Position numbers and translations under genes: made by a program. This document shows, piece after piece, positions 1-32,028 of a stretch of DNA of 64,000 nt. Where the stretch lies: positions 5,762,988-5,826,987 of the forward strand of contig JARUPZ010000005.1 of assembly GCA_031213475.1 (NCBI GenBank). Direction: 5' to 3'. Every line of letters begins with the position of its first letter. Within the stretch, counting starts at the first letter, position 1. This stretch comes from Nereocystis luetkeana (lineage: Eukaryota > Sar > Phaeophyceae > Laminariales > Laminariaceae). The notes under the pieces are model-generated. The model was not told the DNA's origin and did no database searches. It saw nothing but the letters and a program-made list of their open reading frames with translations.

Positions 1-255
1 AGTACTGGTGAACTGGTACGGTACCACCTCGTTGGTATACTGGCACCCGGCACATGCCACACTACGTCCGTTGATTTAAATTTTCTGGAAAAGATCGGGT
101 GAGAACATCTCGGACGTGGAGATTTATTGATTCGCGACATGTCATGTCAGCTCTATATACATATACAGCAGTAGGTAAGCTGTTGAATAATTATCATTTT
201 TTCTAGCAGTGTGGATCAACAAAACACCAGTAGTAGTATGTAATTCTTTCGATTT

Positions 256-412
256 TTCAGGCGACGATGAAATAACTACCGGTAATCGCTTCATTTTTCG
301 GGGACGATGCATCGATTACCGGTAACTGTTTCGTTCTTTTTTCAGGAGACGGTACGTCAAAATACCGGGTAATTGTGTCCTTTTTCGTAGAGGAGCCAAT
401 TGCCGGTAATAA
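256..412. repeat. Minisatellite, about 4 units of about 41 bp
   Basis: Four diverged units, each with an ACCGGTAA-type palindrome (cores at 279, 319, 365, 403) followed by a T-rich stretch. Spacing is 40, 46 and 38 bp. Confidence 0.6.
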
Positions 413-455
413 GAACCCCTTATAGTGGGGAAGCCTCGCGAATATTACACTATTA

Positions 456-560
456 TTACGGGGGACCATAGTTAATAGGACAAAATATTGTTCGCACAAA
501 TGGTTAAATGTATAGGTTTTTGTGTGTACCATAGGTCCTATTAACTATGCCCCCCCGTAA
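456..560 (+). mobile_element. 105-bp MITE, copy 1
   Basis: Non-coding hairpin-ended element starting TTACGGGGGACCATAG and ending in its inverse CCCCGTAA, flanked by TA on both sides. Family length is 105 bp in nine of the twelve copies here. TA target duplication points to mobilisation by a Tc1/mariner-type transposase (inference). Confidence 0.85.
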
Positions 561-689
561 TAGGTAGGAAATATCCCTGCCGCACTACCGTAGGCATCTT
601 GGACACTGAACTAGCAGTAGTGCAAGCGTAGGCCGATCGGCGGACGGGGGGGGGGGGCGGGGTGTACTCGATAGGAGAGATGTACTCGA

Positions 690-808
690 TCTCATGCATG
701 GCCGTAGTCGTATGACCATAGACCCTCGCATCCCTACAATGCCGGGACGGAGCACGTCGGGTTTTCACCGACCAGGCAGACATTGCTTGCACCAAGCGCG
801 GGGGGGGG
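690..808 (+). repeat. SINE-like dispersed repeat, copy 1 (truncated)
   Basis: Starts at CATGCATGGCCGTAGTCG and runs through ACCCTCGCATCCC, GCCGGGACGGAGCACG and CGGGTTTTCACCGACC, ending in a G-run. A box A-like (TGGCCGTAGTCG) and box B-like (GGGTTTTCACC) spacing suggests a tRNA-derived head. A G-run lies just 5', as in most copies. Confidence 0.6.
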
Positions 809-1133
809 TGGGATGGCAGACGCGGAGAGGACGCGAGAGACACGGTACAAGCTGGTCCAGCTTAAGGGCAAGCTTTCCCACATAAATAACCGTTTTCGCA
901 CGGCGGGCACTGCTCAACAGATTAAAAAAAACGACTGTAATCCCCACTGCACCACGGCGGAGGTGCAGTCCTAACGTGATTACCGGTAACTCGCCCGGTA
1001 ACTGGCGTGGTTACGAATCCGGCAGTGGCTTGCGCTCCCCGAGCCTCCTGCTGCGCGATACCCGGTACAAATTGTTTCTCGCGTTACGCGAGTTTTGTTG
1101 TCCAGAGTCCGGGGTGAATATCTTCCAACAAAA

Positions 1134-1151
1134 ATAAATAAATAAATAAAA
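1134..1151. repeat. AATA microsatellite
   Basis: Short AAAT/AATA tetranucleotide run downstream of sulfatase exon 9. Confidence 0.8.
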
Positions 1152-1200
1152 AGTACCCTCGTGTACGTACGCACAGAGACTCCATTAGATTTGCTCTCAC

Positions 1201-21671
<20,471 letters not shown>

Positions 21672-23314
21672 ACTTGCTCCCAAGGTGTTGGGTGCGTGAG
21701 GATAGATTTTATGTGAATGTGCGGTGCGGTTCGTCGAAACACACCAACCACACGGCGAGAGGACGTACGTAAAATTAAAAAATATATATTGTGTAAAGTT
21801 TTTTTTCGTTCGTTTTGTTTTTCGAGATTTTGTTTTTTCGTCGAAAACAGAGCAGTTCGACGACAGTCGAGAGATCCGAGAAAGACGGGGGGAAGGGACA
21901 GGTTTTCAAATTGGTTGAACAATATATTTTAATTGGTTAAAACCAAAGGGTCACAAAAACGACAAATGAAACGTTATACTCGTAGCAGCGAAAAAAAGCC
22001 TTTTTTTGCTTGCAACAAACAGCTTTTTTTCCTGCACCACAACCGCCGCAGGCTGTGGCCCGAGTCGCGCCAATCTTTCAGTATAGTAGTTGGTTTTCAT
22101 GATCGGAGATAAGAAACGTGCAGCACAGGCACAGCATTCAGCAGATGCGGGGCTCTCGCCGGGATGAATTCTGAACCAAAACTTTTCAAGCTTTTTTTTA
22201 ACGCGCGCACTACACGGCTCCACTCCTATTATTACTACTACTACTATTATTATTAATAATTGTTGTTATTTATTCCGGAACCACAAACTAACGCGAAGTC
22301 GGGTCGGTCTAAATCCAGCAGGGTCCACGATAAAGTTAAAGTTAATACTATTAATAGTACGAATCGGCATTTTCTTGATGGTACCACATTATTACGGCTT
22401 AATATTACTGCTGTGTGCTGCTGTACACACTGCCGCGTAGTACCAGTATACACTGCCGGTACGTATGTACGTATGTACCTGGTATCATGGTAGCAGGTAT
22501 GCTCGTATACGTACCACAGAGGTCCTCCTGCTGTCACATCAATATTCTATTGCACGTATTCAATACCTGGTCCTGGTACTTATTATTGTGTTGTGTGGAT
22601 ATGGATAGCTATCCAGCAAGCAAGCAGCTGCAGCAGCTGCTTCGCAGTAACAATATTATTAGTAGTGCGAGTAGTATTATTCAGCGACATAGCGAGAGAT
22701 GGCACATACATACACTTTAAACATACCTGGTACCTGGTGCTATGTTTTCGCCACTATATTATGCGTTCATTCATACCAGGTACCACTACTATTATTATAC
22801 TGCTTGCTGTGTATAGGAGAAGTAACGCGGGTTGTTAGGAATGACACCGCCCCCTCTACTCCACGTACGTTACGACTAAATATCAATAACACCGATGACT
22901 GCCACAGGTAGGTACATAATAAGTCAGTCGTATATATTACAGTACACTGCCGATAATCATGATCACCTACAGTACCTAAAAACAAACGTGTACCAGGGTA
23001 GTACTCAGTTTCTTCGTCATCAAGTACTACCACCTGGTACACACAACGCAATATCAGGTCTGATTGGTAACATCAATCTGTACAGTATGGGCCCGCCAAC
23101 AAGAAACACCTGATCTGGGTAGTAAGCCTGAGATTCTTATTGGGGCGCCATCTTCGAACTACCTTGAGCATATAGGCTATTATATAGGATTTAGTGTATA
23201 GCTCACCACTGATGAGCCGTTTCTTTCTTATTATCCCAATTTTCTTAGCGTTCTCCAAAAAACGAACATTTTGTTTTTACAGTGTAAGGCTCTTTCCCAA
23301 TCGCCGGCATACTG
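21672..23314. other. 5' flank of the sulfatase gene
   Basis: No gene supported. The 250 bp next to the ATG are A/T-rich with poly-T/poly-A runs. I see no convincing TATA box or initiator. TACCWGGTA sites lie at 22476, 22724 and 22774. Short ATT/ACT repeats occur near 22229-22265. Confidence 0.5.
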
Positions 23315-23530
23315 TTCGACGACAAGTGTAGAGTATCGTGGTGAGGGGATGGAATGCAGGAACTGGCTCGGAAGGCAGCTCCCCTTGTTCAAGAGACTTT
23401 TTACTTTGTTGTCGCGTTATCCCCGTATATTTATGATGAGATAAAAGGGGGCAGTTTGAGAGTGAATCGATAGGGGCTTGATTCAAGGCGTCAAGCCCAC
23501 TCTGGTCTCTTCCGTTAACCCGCTAGACGG
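23315..23530. repeat. LTR-like repeat, copy A
   Basis: About 215 bp shared with copy B 0.46 kb to the right: TATCGTGGTGAGGGGATGG, GGAAGGCAGCT, TTGATTCAAGGCGTCAA, TTAACCCGCTAGACGG. It sits at the 3' side of the minus-strand copia element, so LTR remnants are the likely source. Confidence 0.45.
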
Positions 23531-23778
23531 GTAAACGCACTTCTTGCCAGAGGGGCTTTCCTCGGACGCTGGTCTACTCTTCTCCTAGCCAAAGGAGTAG
23601 CCGAACCCTAGGATACTTCTGTAGTCTACTAACCCAATTTTACGGGTTTTATCCTGTTTTTAAGGGAGGTCTGTCCTACTAGTAATAATAGGAGCATTCC
23701 TTGTATCCTCACGAAAGTCTTCATACTACTGGCTGTCTCATCTATCGACAGAACCTTCAAAACCCTGAATACTGAGCC

Positions 23779-24002
23779 GTCGACGCCAAGTGCAATATGA
23801 CCGGATTATCGTGGTGAAGGGGATGGGATGCAGGTACTATCGTAACTGGCTAGGAAGGCAGCTTCTCGTGTTCAGGAGACTACTTACGTTGTCGTATTGT
23901 TCCTCGTGACGAGAGAAGGGAGTTGTTGAGAGAGTGATTCGATAGGGACTTGATTCAAGGCGTCAATCCACTCTGCTCTCCCTCTATTAACCCGCTAGAC
24001 GG
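23779..24002. repeat. LTR-like repeat, copy B
   Basis: Second copy of the same block, ending about 120 bp before the copia reverse transcriptase remnant. The two copies are visibly diverged, with indels. Confidence 0.45.
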
Positions 24003-24128
24003 ACCAGTCTTCGCCAAGTTCGCACTCCTCTCTTGAACTTAGTTCCACACCGAGGGTCGAGGATGAACGAACGCCGAACGATCCAGCTTGTTCTCAATAC
24101 ACGTCTTCTGCGTAATCTCCAATGTCGC

Positions 24129-24410
24129 CTATTCCCAGTCGCGTTTGAAAGCACAACCAATGTACCAGGTCAGTTTGCCGAAGTTATTCGCGGGGAATTT
24201 CGTATCTAGCGCGGCATGGAAGTCTCTGCATGTCTCGTCCGACCCTGTGACCACGATACCATCTACATGAGCGACCATAATCAGTTCTACCTTGCCGTTC
24301 ACAACCATGCGAAACACGCACGGGTCAGACCTACACGGCTCCATACCGTACTCTACCACGGTCTCTGCGAACAAAAACCGGACCACTGCCGTCCGCTCTG
24401 CTATAGACAA
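24129..24410 (-). pseudogene. Copia reverse transcriptase, C-terminal part
   Basis: Contains AHVDGIVVTGSDETC, a changed form of the copia YVDD box, and FGKLTWYIGCAFKRDWE, the block that follows it in copia RTs. The YVDD to HVDG change removes a catalytic Asp. RNase H is absent downstream. Confidence 0.8.
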
Positions 24411-24572
24411 TACAATGATATGTTTAGGCGGACGGTCTTTCCTGATGTATCATCACACCCACCGGGTAGTTTCATATATCTCGGCATTGAGTTTCGCGCG
24501 AACAACAGGTTGTGCGACGTCTAGATGAAAATAATCTTCAAACCATGTTCATGGGCAACAGTCACCATAATG

Positions 24573-24938
24573 TTATCTGACGCTGACGAGGGAGTTGGTG
24601 CAAACGTTTAAAAGTAATCTACATCCTGCACCTGGTTCATCCTGCACCTGGTTGAAACCCTTAGCCACAAGTCTGACCTTTGTCTTTACTATCAGGCCAT
24701 CCTTGCCCATCTTGTAGGTAAACACCCACTTCGTACCTACAGTTCTCCGCCCTTGTGGCGGTGTCACGGCTTCGCACGTGCCGGTCGCTTTGTGACCGTC
24801 CAACTCATTTTTCATGGCCTCGTGCCACGCCGCTTTGTACTGAAAACGCTCCACATTTGCTAGGGGCTGCGGGGGCGGTTCTACGTCTTCTGGAAAACCA
24901 CTCGGCATGCACACGCTCAACTCTCCTTTTTTCTCCAC
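24573..24938 (-). pseudogene. Copia reverse transcriptase, N-terminal part
   Basis: Contains AWHEAMKNELDGH and TKWVFTYKMGKDG, then VKTKVRLVAKGFNQVQ, the typical start of a copia RT domain. The frame is lost after this block. Confidence 0.85.
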
Positions 24939-25897
24939 AGCAGGTCATCCGGCCATCAAGGCCACTGCGTCCTCCGCCGTCCAGGATGTACGATTCAGGA
25001 TACCCCCAGGCCTAGTCCGCCACTCGTATGCTGCCGCAAGCGGCGCGCCTGCAGCTTCATTGCCCATCTCAAGCTGGTGCACAGCAGGTTCACCCTCCAG
25101 GCGTGGGCTCTGGTCCCGGTTTCCGGTCCTGTACTGTTGGGGGAGACATCCTCAGCTGCTGAGCTCGTGTGCTGGCCTCCCCGCCAAACTGCGGGGGGGT
25201 CCTTACCGTTCCCTTGGCCGGTGTCGGAGGCCTGATGCTGCCGGGCCCGAGGAGGCGTCCATGGCGCTCCGTTGAGACGAACCCATCGTCTCAGCTGTTT
25301 CGGCCCTCACCTTCGGGGCCGAGGAGGCGTCCACAGCGCCTCCATGAGACAAACTTATCGTCTCGGGTATTTCGTCGCTGGCCTCGCCGACGGCAGGTGC
25401 TTGCTGTGCGCGCTCCTGCAGAAACAGCTTCAGGTCAAAACCCCACGTCACGTCGGGGTCGTTCAAGTGAGCCAGACCGTGGTCCAGCTCACCCACCACC
25501 CCCCCACCACCTCGATCCGACGTGCTCACGTCGTGTGCCTCGCCCCCCCCCCTTTTCGGTAGACATCGAGTTATTCGCCTGGGCAGGTACAGGTGGTGCA
25601 GGCAACACGCGTTACCAGATGACATTTCGCATGGGCAGCACAGTGCATTGCCTCGTCAGTGCTCTTACTCAGTCTCGGGGGTGGCTGGATGCAGGGCCAA
25701 GGTAAAAACACTCTTGTGCTTTCGCCTGTGACTCGTTTTCCCTCTTCACCCTTCAGTAGCCAGATTTGAGGAAAGGTAGGAAGTAGTACTACCGGGAGGG
25801 AGCTTCCCTGTCACATCTCATGAGGCGACTTGCTCTCTGGGTAAGCTGTCGTTGCTGTGCGGTTCAAGACATCACATTCCCAGTGGGACGCTTCCGC
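24939..25897 (-). pseudogene. Copia integrase-RT linker region
   Basis: Low-complexity, Ala/Ser/Glu/Gly-rich open frame (25203-25625) typical of the variable stretch between integrase and RT. No catalytic motif seen. Confidence 0.5.
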
Positions 25898-26919
25898 TTA
25901 CAACGACGCGGTGGCCAGGAGTTGCGCGCTGGGAAAAAGCTTTTGAGACTGGGTTCGGTCCGTCATTGCGGCCGTCTCAATCAAACCTAGCGCGCGCTCT
26001 GCTACTCCATTGAACTGGGGACTGTCGGCCGTCGTGAATTCCTGCTTGATTCCTCGTGATCTACAAATGCCTCCAAACTTGACCGCGCGGAATTCACCAC
26101 TCTCATCAGATCGGACGGTTCCCAACGTAGAAGGGACACCGTCTGCAGGCGAATCCGTCAGGAACTGCTCGAACAATTCCGCGGCATCCGACGTGCGGTG
26201 CACGAAACGTGTACAGTGAAAAACCGTCGCGCACGATGAGAGTATACCGCTTTCTCCCGAGAGATTCCGCACTAGGTCCACTTAAATCCACAAAACCCTC
26301 CCGAGCTTCTTATCTGCTCGTGCGTGTGTGGACTGCTTGATATCTTTGCGGAGACCCTTCGCCATGGAGCACCCTCTGCACTCACACAGCTCTCCGTCGA
26401 GGAGATCCCCTTGCTGCTCCGCGGTCTTGCGGAGTAGTACCTGGTGGGAGTGCCCAGTCGCGCAGGGGACGTCGTTGGTATATATCGCAGACTTGTTGGG
26501 CAGTTGCCCGGGGCGAGTACAGCACATGCGTTTTCCCTACCACTGCGGTTGACCTGGTCGCTGTAAAGGCTGTATAGGGTCTCACTCAACGGAAACACGA
26601 TCGAACGCGCAGACTTGAGTCTGAGTACAACTCCTGTGGGGCACCCTTCGAAAGTGTGGCCCTTTTTGACGAGAGTGAGCGGGGAAAGTGGGTGGTAGCG
26701 GAGATCCAGCACGTGCGCAACGTTCGTTATCAGCACTTGCACGATACCGTTTCCGGACCGAAAGACAACGTGAATATCACCGCAACCTTCCATCGATCGA
26801 GTGGATCCATCGGCGATTTGGAGTTTCAGGTTGCGTTCTCGGAAATTGATTTTGCAGTCTGCTGAGGGCATCATGTTAGTAGACGCACTACTATCGCATA
26901 TCCAGGCCTCGTCTCCCAC
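25898..26919 (-). pseudogene. Copia protease and integrase, frameshifted
   Basis: Starts with AWICDSSASTNM (protease active site DSSA in place of the usual DSGA). Then LPNKSAIY-type gag-preintegrase residues, MDLSGPSAESLGRKRY (first catalytic Asp), VRSDESGEF (second Asp) and DSPQFNGVAERALGLIE (catalytic Glu). At least one frameshift lies between the first and second Asp. Confidence 0.85.
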
Positions 26920-27050
26920 CTACCAAGCAGACTCTCCGTCCCCCGAACCATCACCACATTTGCCTGTCTCTTCGGCCTTGAAAACTGAGGCTTGGACCGT
27001 ACCTTCTTCTTGGTCGTCGTCCCTTGCCCCAACCTCGCTCGCCACCGCCA

Positions 27051-28603
27051 TTACATCCTCTTCTTTCGATGAGGGGCAGACATCAGGAGCGTGCCTCCGT
27101 CCGCTGTATCGACAGCATCGATCCACGACGTGGGGCCGGCGTCGGCAAAGTGCCCCCGTCCTTGGCATCGGCTGCATAGCTTCGCCGTGCGGTCACTCTT
27201 CCAATGGTTCTTCTTACCACACCTATGACACTCGGCCACTGGTGTACGTCCGCTAGTGGCTTCGGCGCTGCTGTCATCGCTACCAGCAGCCGCGGCCGAG
27301 CCACCACCGCCCTCGTTGATGCCTCTATCGCCTCGTCCGTGCTGTCGCCGTCGTCCGCTTTTTTCACAGTTTGTTTCTCTGCCACGGCCGCCACCTTCCC
27401 TTCGAGCACCGCCAACCGCCGCCGCCGGTGTACATAGCATGCCCTTCGTGGCCAGCGTTGGACCCCTTCTTCCTGTTTCCAGAAAGTCGGTGATGCCGTT
27501 CTCGAACAGCCTTGATGATGTCATCGCGGCCGATGCTGTCACGAGATACCAGGTTCCGTGCCTCCGCCTCGTATTCGACAGGCCGAGCGTCAATGAAAAC
27601 GGTGTACAGCATGTCACTCCTGCTGTGCGCATTTTCACGGCAAGACCCTCGGTTCTACCCATCTCTTGCTCCCCGGCGCATTCCTAAAACGATCAAGGCG
27701 TCTAGAGAGGTCCGATTTGGCCCCCGTCGTTTGAGGGCCGTCCCACGCTTGCCTCGGCGAGGTCCACCTGGGCAGTATACTCTTAACACTCTTGCTTGAG
27801 GATCGTCGACAGGAAATCCCACGCCAGTGTATGCAGTCCACACTTTCGCGGCTAAACCTCCTAGCGACAAGTACCGAGTTTTCTGTGCCCAATTCCCCTT
27901 CGGAAATGTACTGCGGTGGATCCGACACAAAGGCAGACAAGAAACCCGCCTCTTTGGCGCAATACTGACGGTCTCTGGTCCAGGGTTTGAACTCAGGTTG
28001 CAGCCCACTAGATGATGGCACAGGGGTGTGTTTAAGCGCCAAACGGCGCGAGAGAGGTAGATCAAATCCACCACCCAACTCACCGCCAGGGTATGCACCC
28101 CATTCTCCAGCCCTCCCAGGCTGGTCTGGCTGACCCTTCGGTGGGCCAACCTCGACAGGCAACACAGTTCCTCTGCGTCCCGTTGTCACTAAATCCCGCG
28201 AGGCGCCCTCACGCAAAGTTGTCTCTGGTTCTGCTGCAATGCCCCGTACCATGCCTACAGCAGCAGCAAGGGTCTCTCGCACAGCCAGTGGGTATTGTTC
28301 CGCGTGGGATCTGCCCAACAGCAGCACCGCCCTCAGCGCCGCCGTGGACTCCGATTGGCCGTTGTTCCTCGTGGACTCGGCCACCATGTCCCTCACGGTG
28401 TTCATCATGGACGCCTGACCGTGCTCCAACAACAGATAGACCTGGCGTCTCAGCTCTTGAACTTCACCCGGAGAATCGTGCTCTTTTTGAGCCGACCCTT
28501 TCAAAGAAAGTCTTTGGCTTCTGGTACCAGGCCTCAAACGTTCCAGACACATGAGTCCAAGCCTGGATGCCCTGGCCACCACGTGGTCTGATGAGATTCT
28601 CAA
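27051..28603 (-). pseudogene. Copia gag, frameshifted
   Basis: Long Ala/Arg-rich frames; near the 3' end a zinc-knuckle-like pair (AECHRCGKKNHWKSD and LCSRCQGRGHFADA), the first lacking its last Cys. This precedes the protease as expected. Confidence 0.7.
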
Positions 28604-28612
28604 TACCAGGTA
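28590..28612 (-). other. Possible copia primer-binding site
   Basis: Minus strand reads ACCTGGTATTGAGAATC next to the gag region; TGGTAT is the start of the initiator-Met primer site used by many copia elements. It overlaps a TACCAGGTA site (28604), so the match may be coincidental. Confidence 0.3.
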
Positions 28613-29150
28613 GTGGTTGTATTTGAAGACAGAGAAAAGGAGAGAGAGAGAGAGAGCGGAGCGGAGCTTGAAGCACGGAGCGGAGGACGAAGTGTTCGAA
28701 CTCTCCTCATGAGCACACAGCGACTTTCATTATAACGCCTGCGAAGACAAACGTAATCCTCTACAACTTGTAACCGTTGCTGCTGGAACGGTCCAAACGG
28801 ACAACCTGCAGCATGTCTTATGGACACGGCCCGATCGCATCTGCTGGGGGCAGATACGTTCTGCTTACGAGTTCTCGTAAAGTTGGGTTTTTGTAGAACT
28901 CAAACAATAAAGGCCGTTATGACATTTGTTTTGTTTTGCCCAGCCATGTCGCACCTACAGTAGCTCGACCAATCTGAACGAATGTTACAACAACACCAAC
29001 ACGATAGAGGCCCCAATACAATCTGAGAGAAATGATCTTTAGGTTGGCAGGCTGTTCAGACATTTTTGTTGCACACGACAAGTCTAGCTGGTATGTATGT
29101 GCGTGCACAACTTTTGTTTGATTCGAGTGGATTTCCTTATATCATGGTGC
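28613..29150. other. Upstream flank of the copia element
   Basis: Expected place of a 5' LTR, but I cannot match it to the repeats at 23.3-24.0 kb. Contains a GA-rich run near 28640-28660. No gene seen. Confidence 0.4.
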
Positions 29151-30234
29151 TGTGATGATATGGCCGAGGTAAGGGTAAGGGTAAGGGACGCAGGTGTATC
29201 TGGCAGCTGGGAAGCAGTGCTTCGCTTCTTCTGAGATAGATCTTCTTTATTGATGACTAGAGCTGAGGAGGTGCTCTGGTAGAGAAGTGAGAGGTAGGGG
29301 GGTGGGACTCGACGCTCAGATATACTCGTCCCTCCCCATGCTACAAGCTCTCCTATATTCCTCTTATCTAACGTACTCCTAAATAACTTTCCTATGGCTA
29401 CCGAACGTTCTTCAGCTAATCTAAGAACTTCTCACTTTACGATCCTATCTGCGTTAAGGAACATTACTCTTGTCTAACGGCCTATCCGCCTTAGAGAACA
29501 TTCCTAAAAGACGGTTACTCTCAACTACCGGAATATCCGCCAGGTTAATCCATTCTTTGGAATATTCTCGTGTTCCTCAGGCTACGAAACTGCCGACTAT
29601 ATTATCTGTATCTATAGCCCATGAGCACTCCACTCATATCACATTAGCCCACCCTGAAAAGTCGTAGATGCAGACCACAAGATGGTCGAAGGGTGATGAC
29701 AAAGTTCATTCCAAAAGACCAGGAAAAGGTGGTCGAAGATGCGGCTATTCGAAACAAACAAAATGAGGCTATAGATTCCCCCACGACGTCAGATGTGATG
29801 ATATGGCCGAGGTAAGGGGAAGGGTAAGGGACGCAGGTGTATCTGGCAGCTGGGAAGCAGTGCTTCGCTACTTCTGAGATAGATCTTCTTTATTGATGAC
29901 TAGAGCTGAGGAGGTGCTCTGGTAGCGTCCCTCCCCACGCTACAAGCTCTCCTAAATTCCTCTCATCTAACGTACTCCTAAATAACTTTCCTATGGCTAC
30001 CGAACGTTCTTCTGCTAATATACGACTTCTCACTTTACGATCCTATCTGCGTTAAGGAACATTACTCTTGTCTAACGGCCTATCCGCCTTAGAGAACATT
30101 CCTAAAAGACGGTTGCTCTCAACTACCGGAATATCCGCCAGGTTAATCCATTCTTTGGAATATTCTCGTGTTCCTCAGGCTACGAAACTATATTTTCTGT
30201 ATCTATAGCCCATGAGCACTCCACTCATATCACA
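29151..30234. mobile_element. TRIM-like element: two direct repeats around 150 bp
   Basis: Repeats 29151-29643 (493 bp) and 29794-30234 (441 bp) both start TGTGATGATATGG and end CATATCACA, the TG...CA form of LTRs. The right copy has deletions of about 45 and 9 bp. The 150-bp interior has no coding potential. No matching 5-bp target duplication is seen at the ends. Confidence 0.6.
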
Positions 30235-30716
30235 GTACTATGATAGAGATAAAAAGTGAACGAGGGGTGGTGCATCGGCTCGGATTTTGCGCGCAATCTG
30301 AAACTTTAGGAGAGGGGGGTTATGCGTATATTAACATTGAAGAGCATTGTGAATTAAATGTATTTGTGTTATTTGTTTATGCCTGGCACAATTTGTGTGT
30401 AAATTTATATGCACGTGGTCGTGAGGTTACCCTGTACCTGGCATGTGTTCTCGAGTTATTTGTCATAAATTGTTTGTCTGATAGCAGTTTGGTTGCCTGG
30501 CGTCGAGAGTTCGATATCGCTAGTCGGGTTGGGAGTTGCCTCGAGTATACGGATGTTAGCGTGGGGTTGCTGTTGGGGCAGTCCCGGGGGATCACCCCCT
30601 CTCCAACCCCCCTTTTCCGGGCGGGGGGTTGCGCGTTAATATAATGCAACTTCGAAAGCAAAGTGCAATAATCATCATAATAATAATGACCCGCTCCGAG
30701 TCATACCAGCAGCGGA
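30235..30716. other. Unassigned stretch with a 134-codon plus frame
   Basis: A plus-strand frame (30240-30644) is open but resembles nothing I recognise, lacks a convincing context and is probably chance. A short ATAATAATA stretch precedes the LINE. Confidence 0.4.
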
Positions 30717-31715
30717 GTTCGTGGGCATGGGAATGCGCTTCATGGGCATCGAGGAGCACGTGGCAGTGAGGTGCCCCTGCTGCGATGCAGTCGACATAGA
30801 CACGCCACGCACGCATCTGTCCCAGAGCAGGGGCACAGGTAAACCAGCATCAACCGTTGGTTCACGCGATCTCCCGCACGCTGAAGCGGCTGGGAATCCC
30901 ACACCAAGTAGAGTGCGGCGAACCGTTCACTGCAGACCGGAACCTGCGGATGGACATCGTTGTCAGGAGAGGAGGTCTTCGGGACGCTCCCAACAGGGAA
31001 CACAGGGAAAAATCCATCCTGCTGGACGTCACCCATGCAGACCCGCAAGCGCAGGTCCACCCGCGAGGAGGCAGCGCTGATCACGATGGATCAGCTGCCT
31101 CTACCTCCGAGGCGCGCAAGCGCCAACACTACGCGCGTCCGAGACATGTGTCCTTCGACGAGCGGAACCACAAACTAGCCACCTTAGCGGTGGAAAGCTT
31201 TGGGCGCCTCGGGGTAAAGGGCAGCAACTTCATCGACCAGCTGGCAGCTAGCGTCGTGGGGGGGAGGGATGGTGGGTCGACGGCAAGGAAGGGGGTGGTG
31301 AAGGAACGCCTGCTCCAAATCGTCTCGGTGACCACCCAGGTCGCCATTCCGAAGAGGGTGTCGCGGTTCAAGCTCCAGCTTAGGGACCGCCAGGAAAGAA
31401 GAAGGAACAGGGGGGGGGGGGGGACGATAGACCCACATCGATGGCGTGGGGATGGAGTTTGGATGCAGCTGAGGATTTAAGAATAGAACGTAATGAGAAG
31501 GAAGGAGCAAGAACAGCAAATGTAGTAGACAAGCCGAAAATTGGAACAGAACGGAGGTAGACTTGGTGCGTGGGTTTCCTTTTGTTGCCGAGGTTTTTTT
31601 CTTTCGGGAAAGGTATGAGTGATCAATGTTGAAGATCATGCTGCACATTGTCGGATGGCAAGGGAAATAATAATATTAATAATAGTAATAATAGTAATAA
31701 TAATGATAGATTGCG
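30717..31715 (+). mobile_element. 5'-truncated LINE with restriction-like endonuclease
   Basis: C-terminal ORF end, 3' UTR (from about 31597, with TATGAGTGATCAATGTTGA) and an AAT-rich tail (31668-31709). The structure fits target-primed insertion with 5' truncation. The same 3' end recurs at 33575, 33804 and 8399. Confidence 0.7.
30720..31480 (+). pseudogene. LINE ORF C-terminus: CCHC knuckle plus PD-(D/E)XK-like domain
   Basis: The first frame codes VRCPCCDAVDIDTPRTH, a CCHC-type knuckle. After a frameshift near 30840 a long frame follows with GIPHQVECGEPF, RMDIVVRRGG and KSILLDVTHADPQ; the Asp residues of MDIVV and LDVT fit the restriction-like endonuclease of R2/CRE-type non-LTR elements (inference). 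A 14-G run at 31411-31424 shifts the frame again; the other frame reads SMAWGWSLDAAEDL. Confidence 0.65.
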
Positions 31716-31724
31716 CGAGAGGTC

Positions 31725-32028
31725 TATCGACGGCGACAATAGACCCGTCCATGACACCATATTCTAGTGCTATTGCAGGGGCATCCCTGACCTCGAGGAG
31801 ATGGGCGATCTTCCAAAAGCCGTCCTCTGGCAACTGGCTCGTGCAGAGCCTCGTCACGTATTCGGAGAAGCACGAAGCTCGTACAAGCAACGCCCGGACG
31901 GGCTTGGGATATTGCAAAGTTTGTTTGGTCGGGGATGCCCTGGGGTCGGGTGTCATCGGGAAACGGGTTCGGTCCGTTCGGGTTCGTCGTTTGCTGCTTT
32001 CTTACGACCAGGTACCTGGTATTTGACA
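31725..32028 (-). pseudogene. Harbinger-like DDE transposase fragment
   Basis: Minus frame with LPEDGFWKIAHLLEVRD and YGVMDGSIVAVDRPLAQ; the MDGSIVAVD block resembles the first catalytic Asp region of PIF/Harbinger transposases. The frame stops where the LINE tail joins it. Confidence 0.45.

Larger units (their letters stand above)
24129..28603 (-). mobile_element. Degenerate Ty1/copia retrotransposon
   Basis: Minus-strand order gag, protease, integrase, reverse transcriptase is the copia order. Every domain is recognisable but split over several frames, and the RNase H end is missing. A sequence resembling an initiator-Met primer site follows the upstream flank. The element is not autonomous. 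Confidence 0.85.

Noticed and set aside
27635..28603. 322-codon minus frame as a host gene
   Set aside because: Its position directly upstream of the copia zinc knuckles, protease and integrase makes it gag.
30240..30644. 134-codon plus frame as a gene
   Set aside because: Hydrophobic/Cys-rich without a family resemblance and wedged between two mobile elements.
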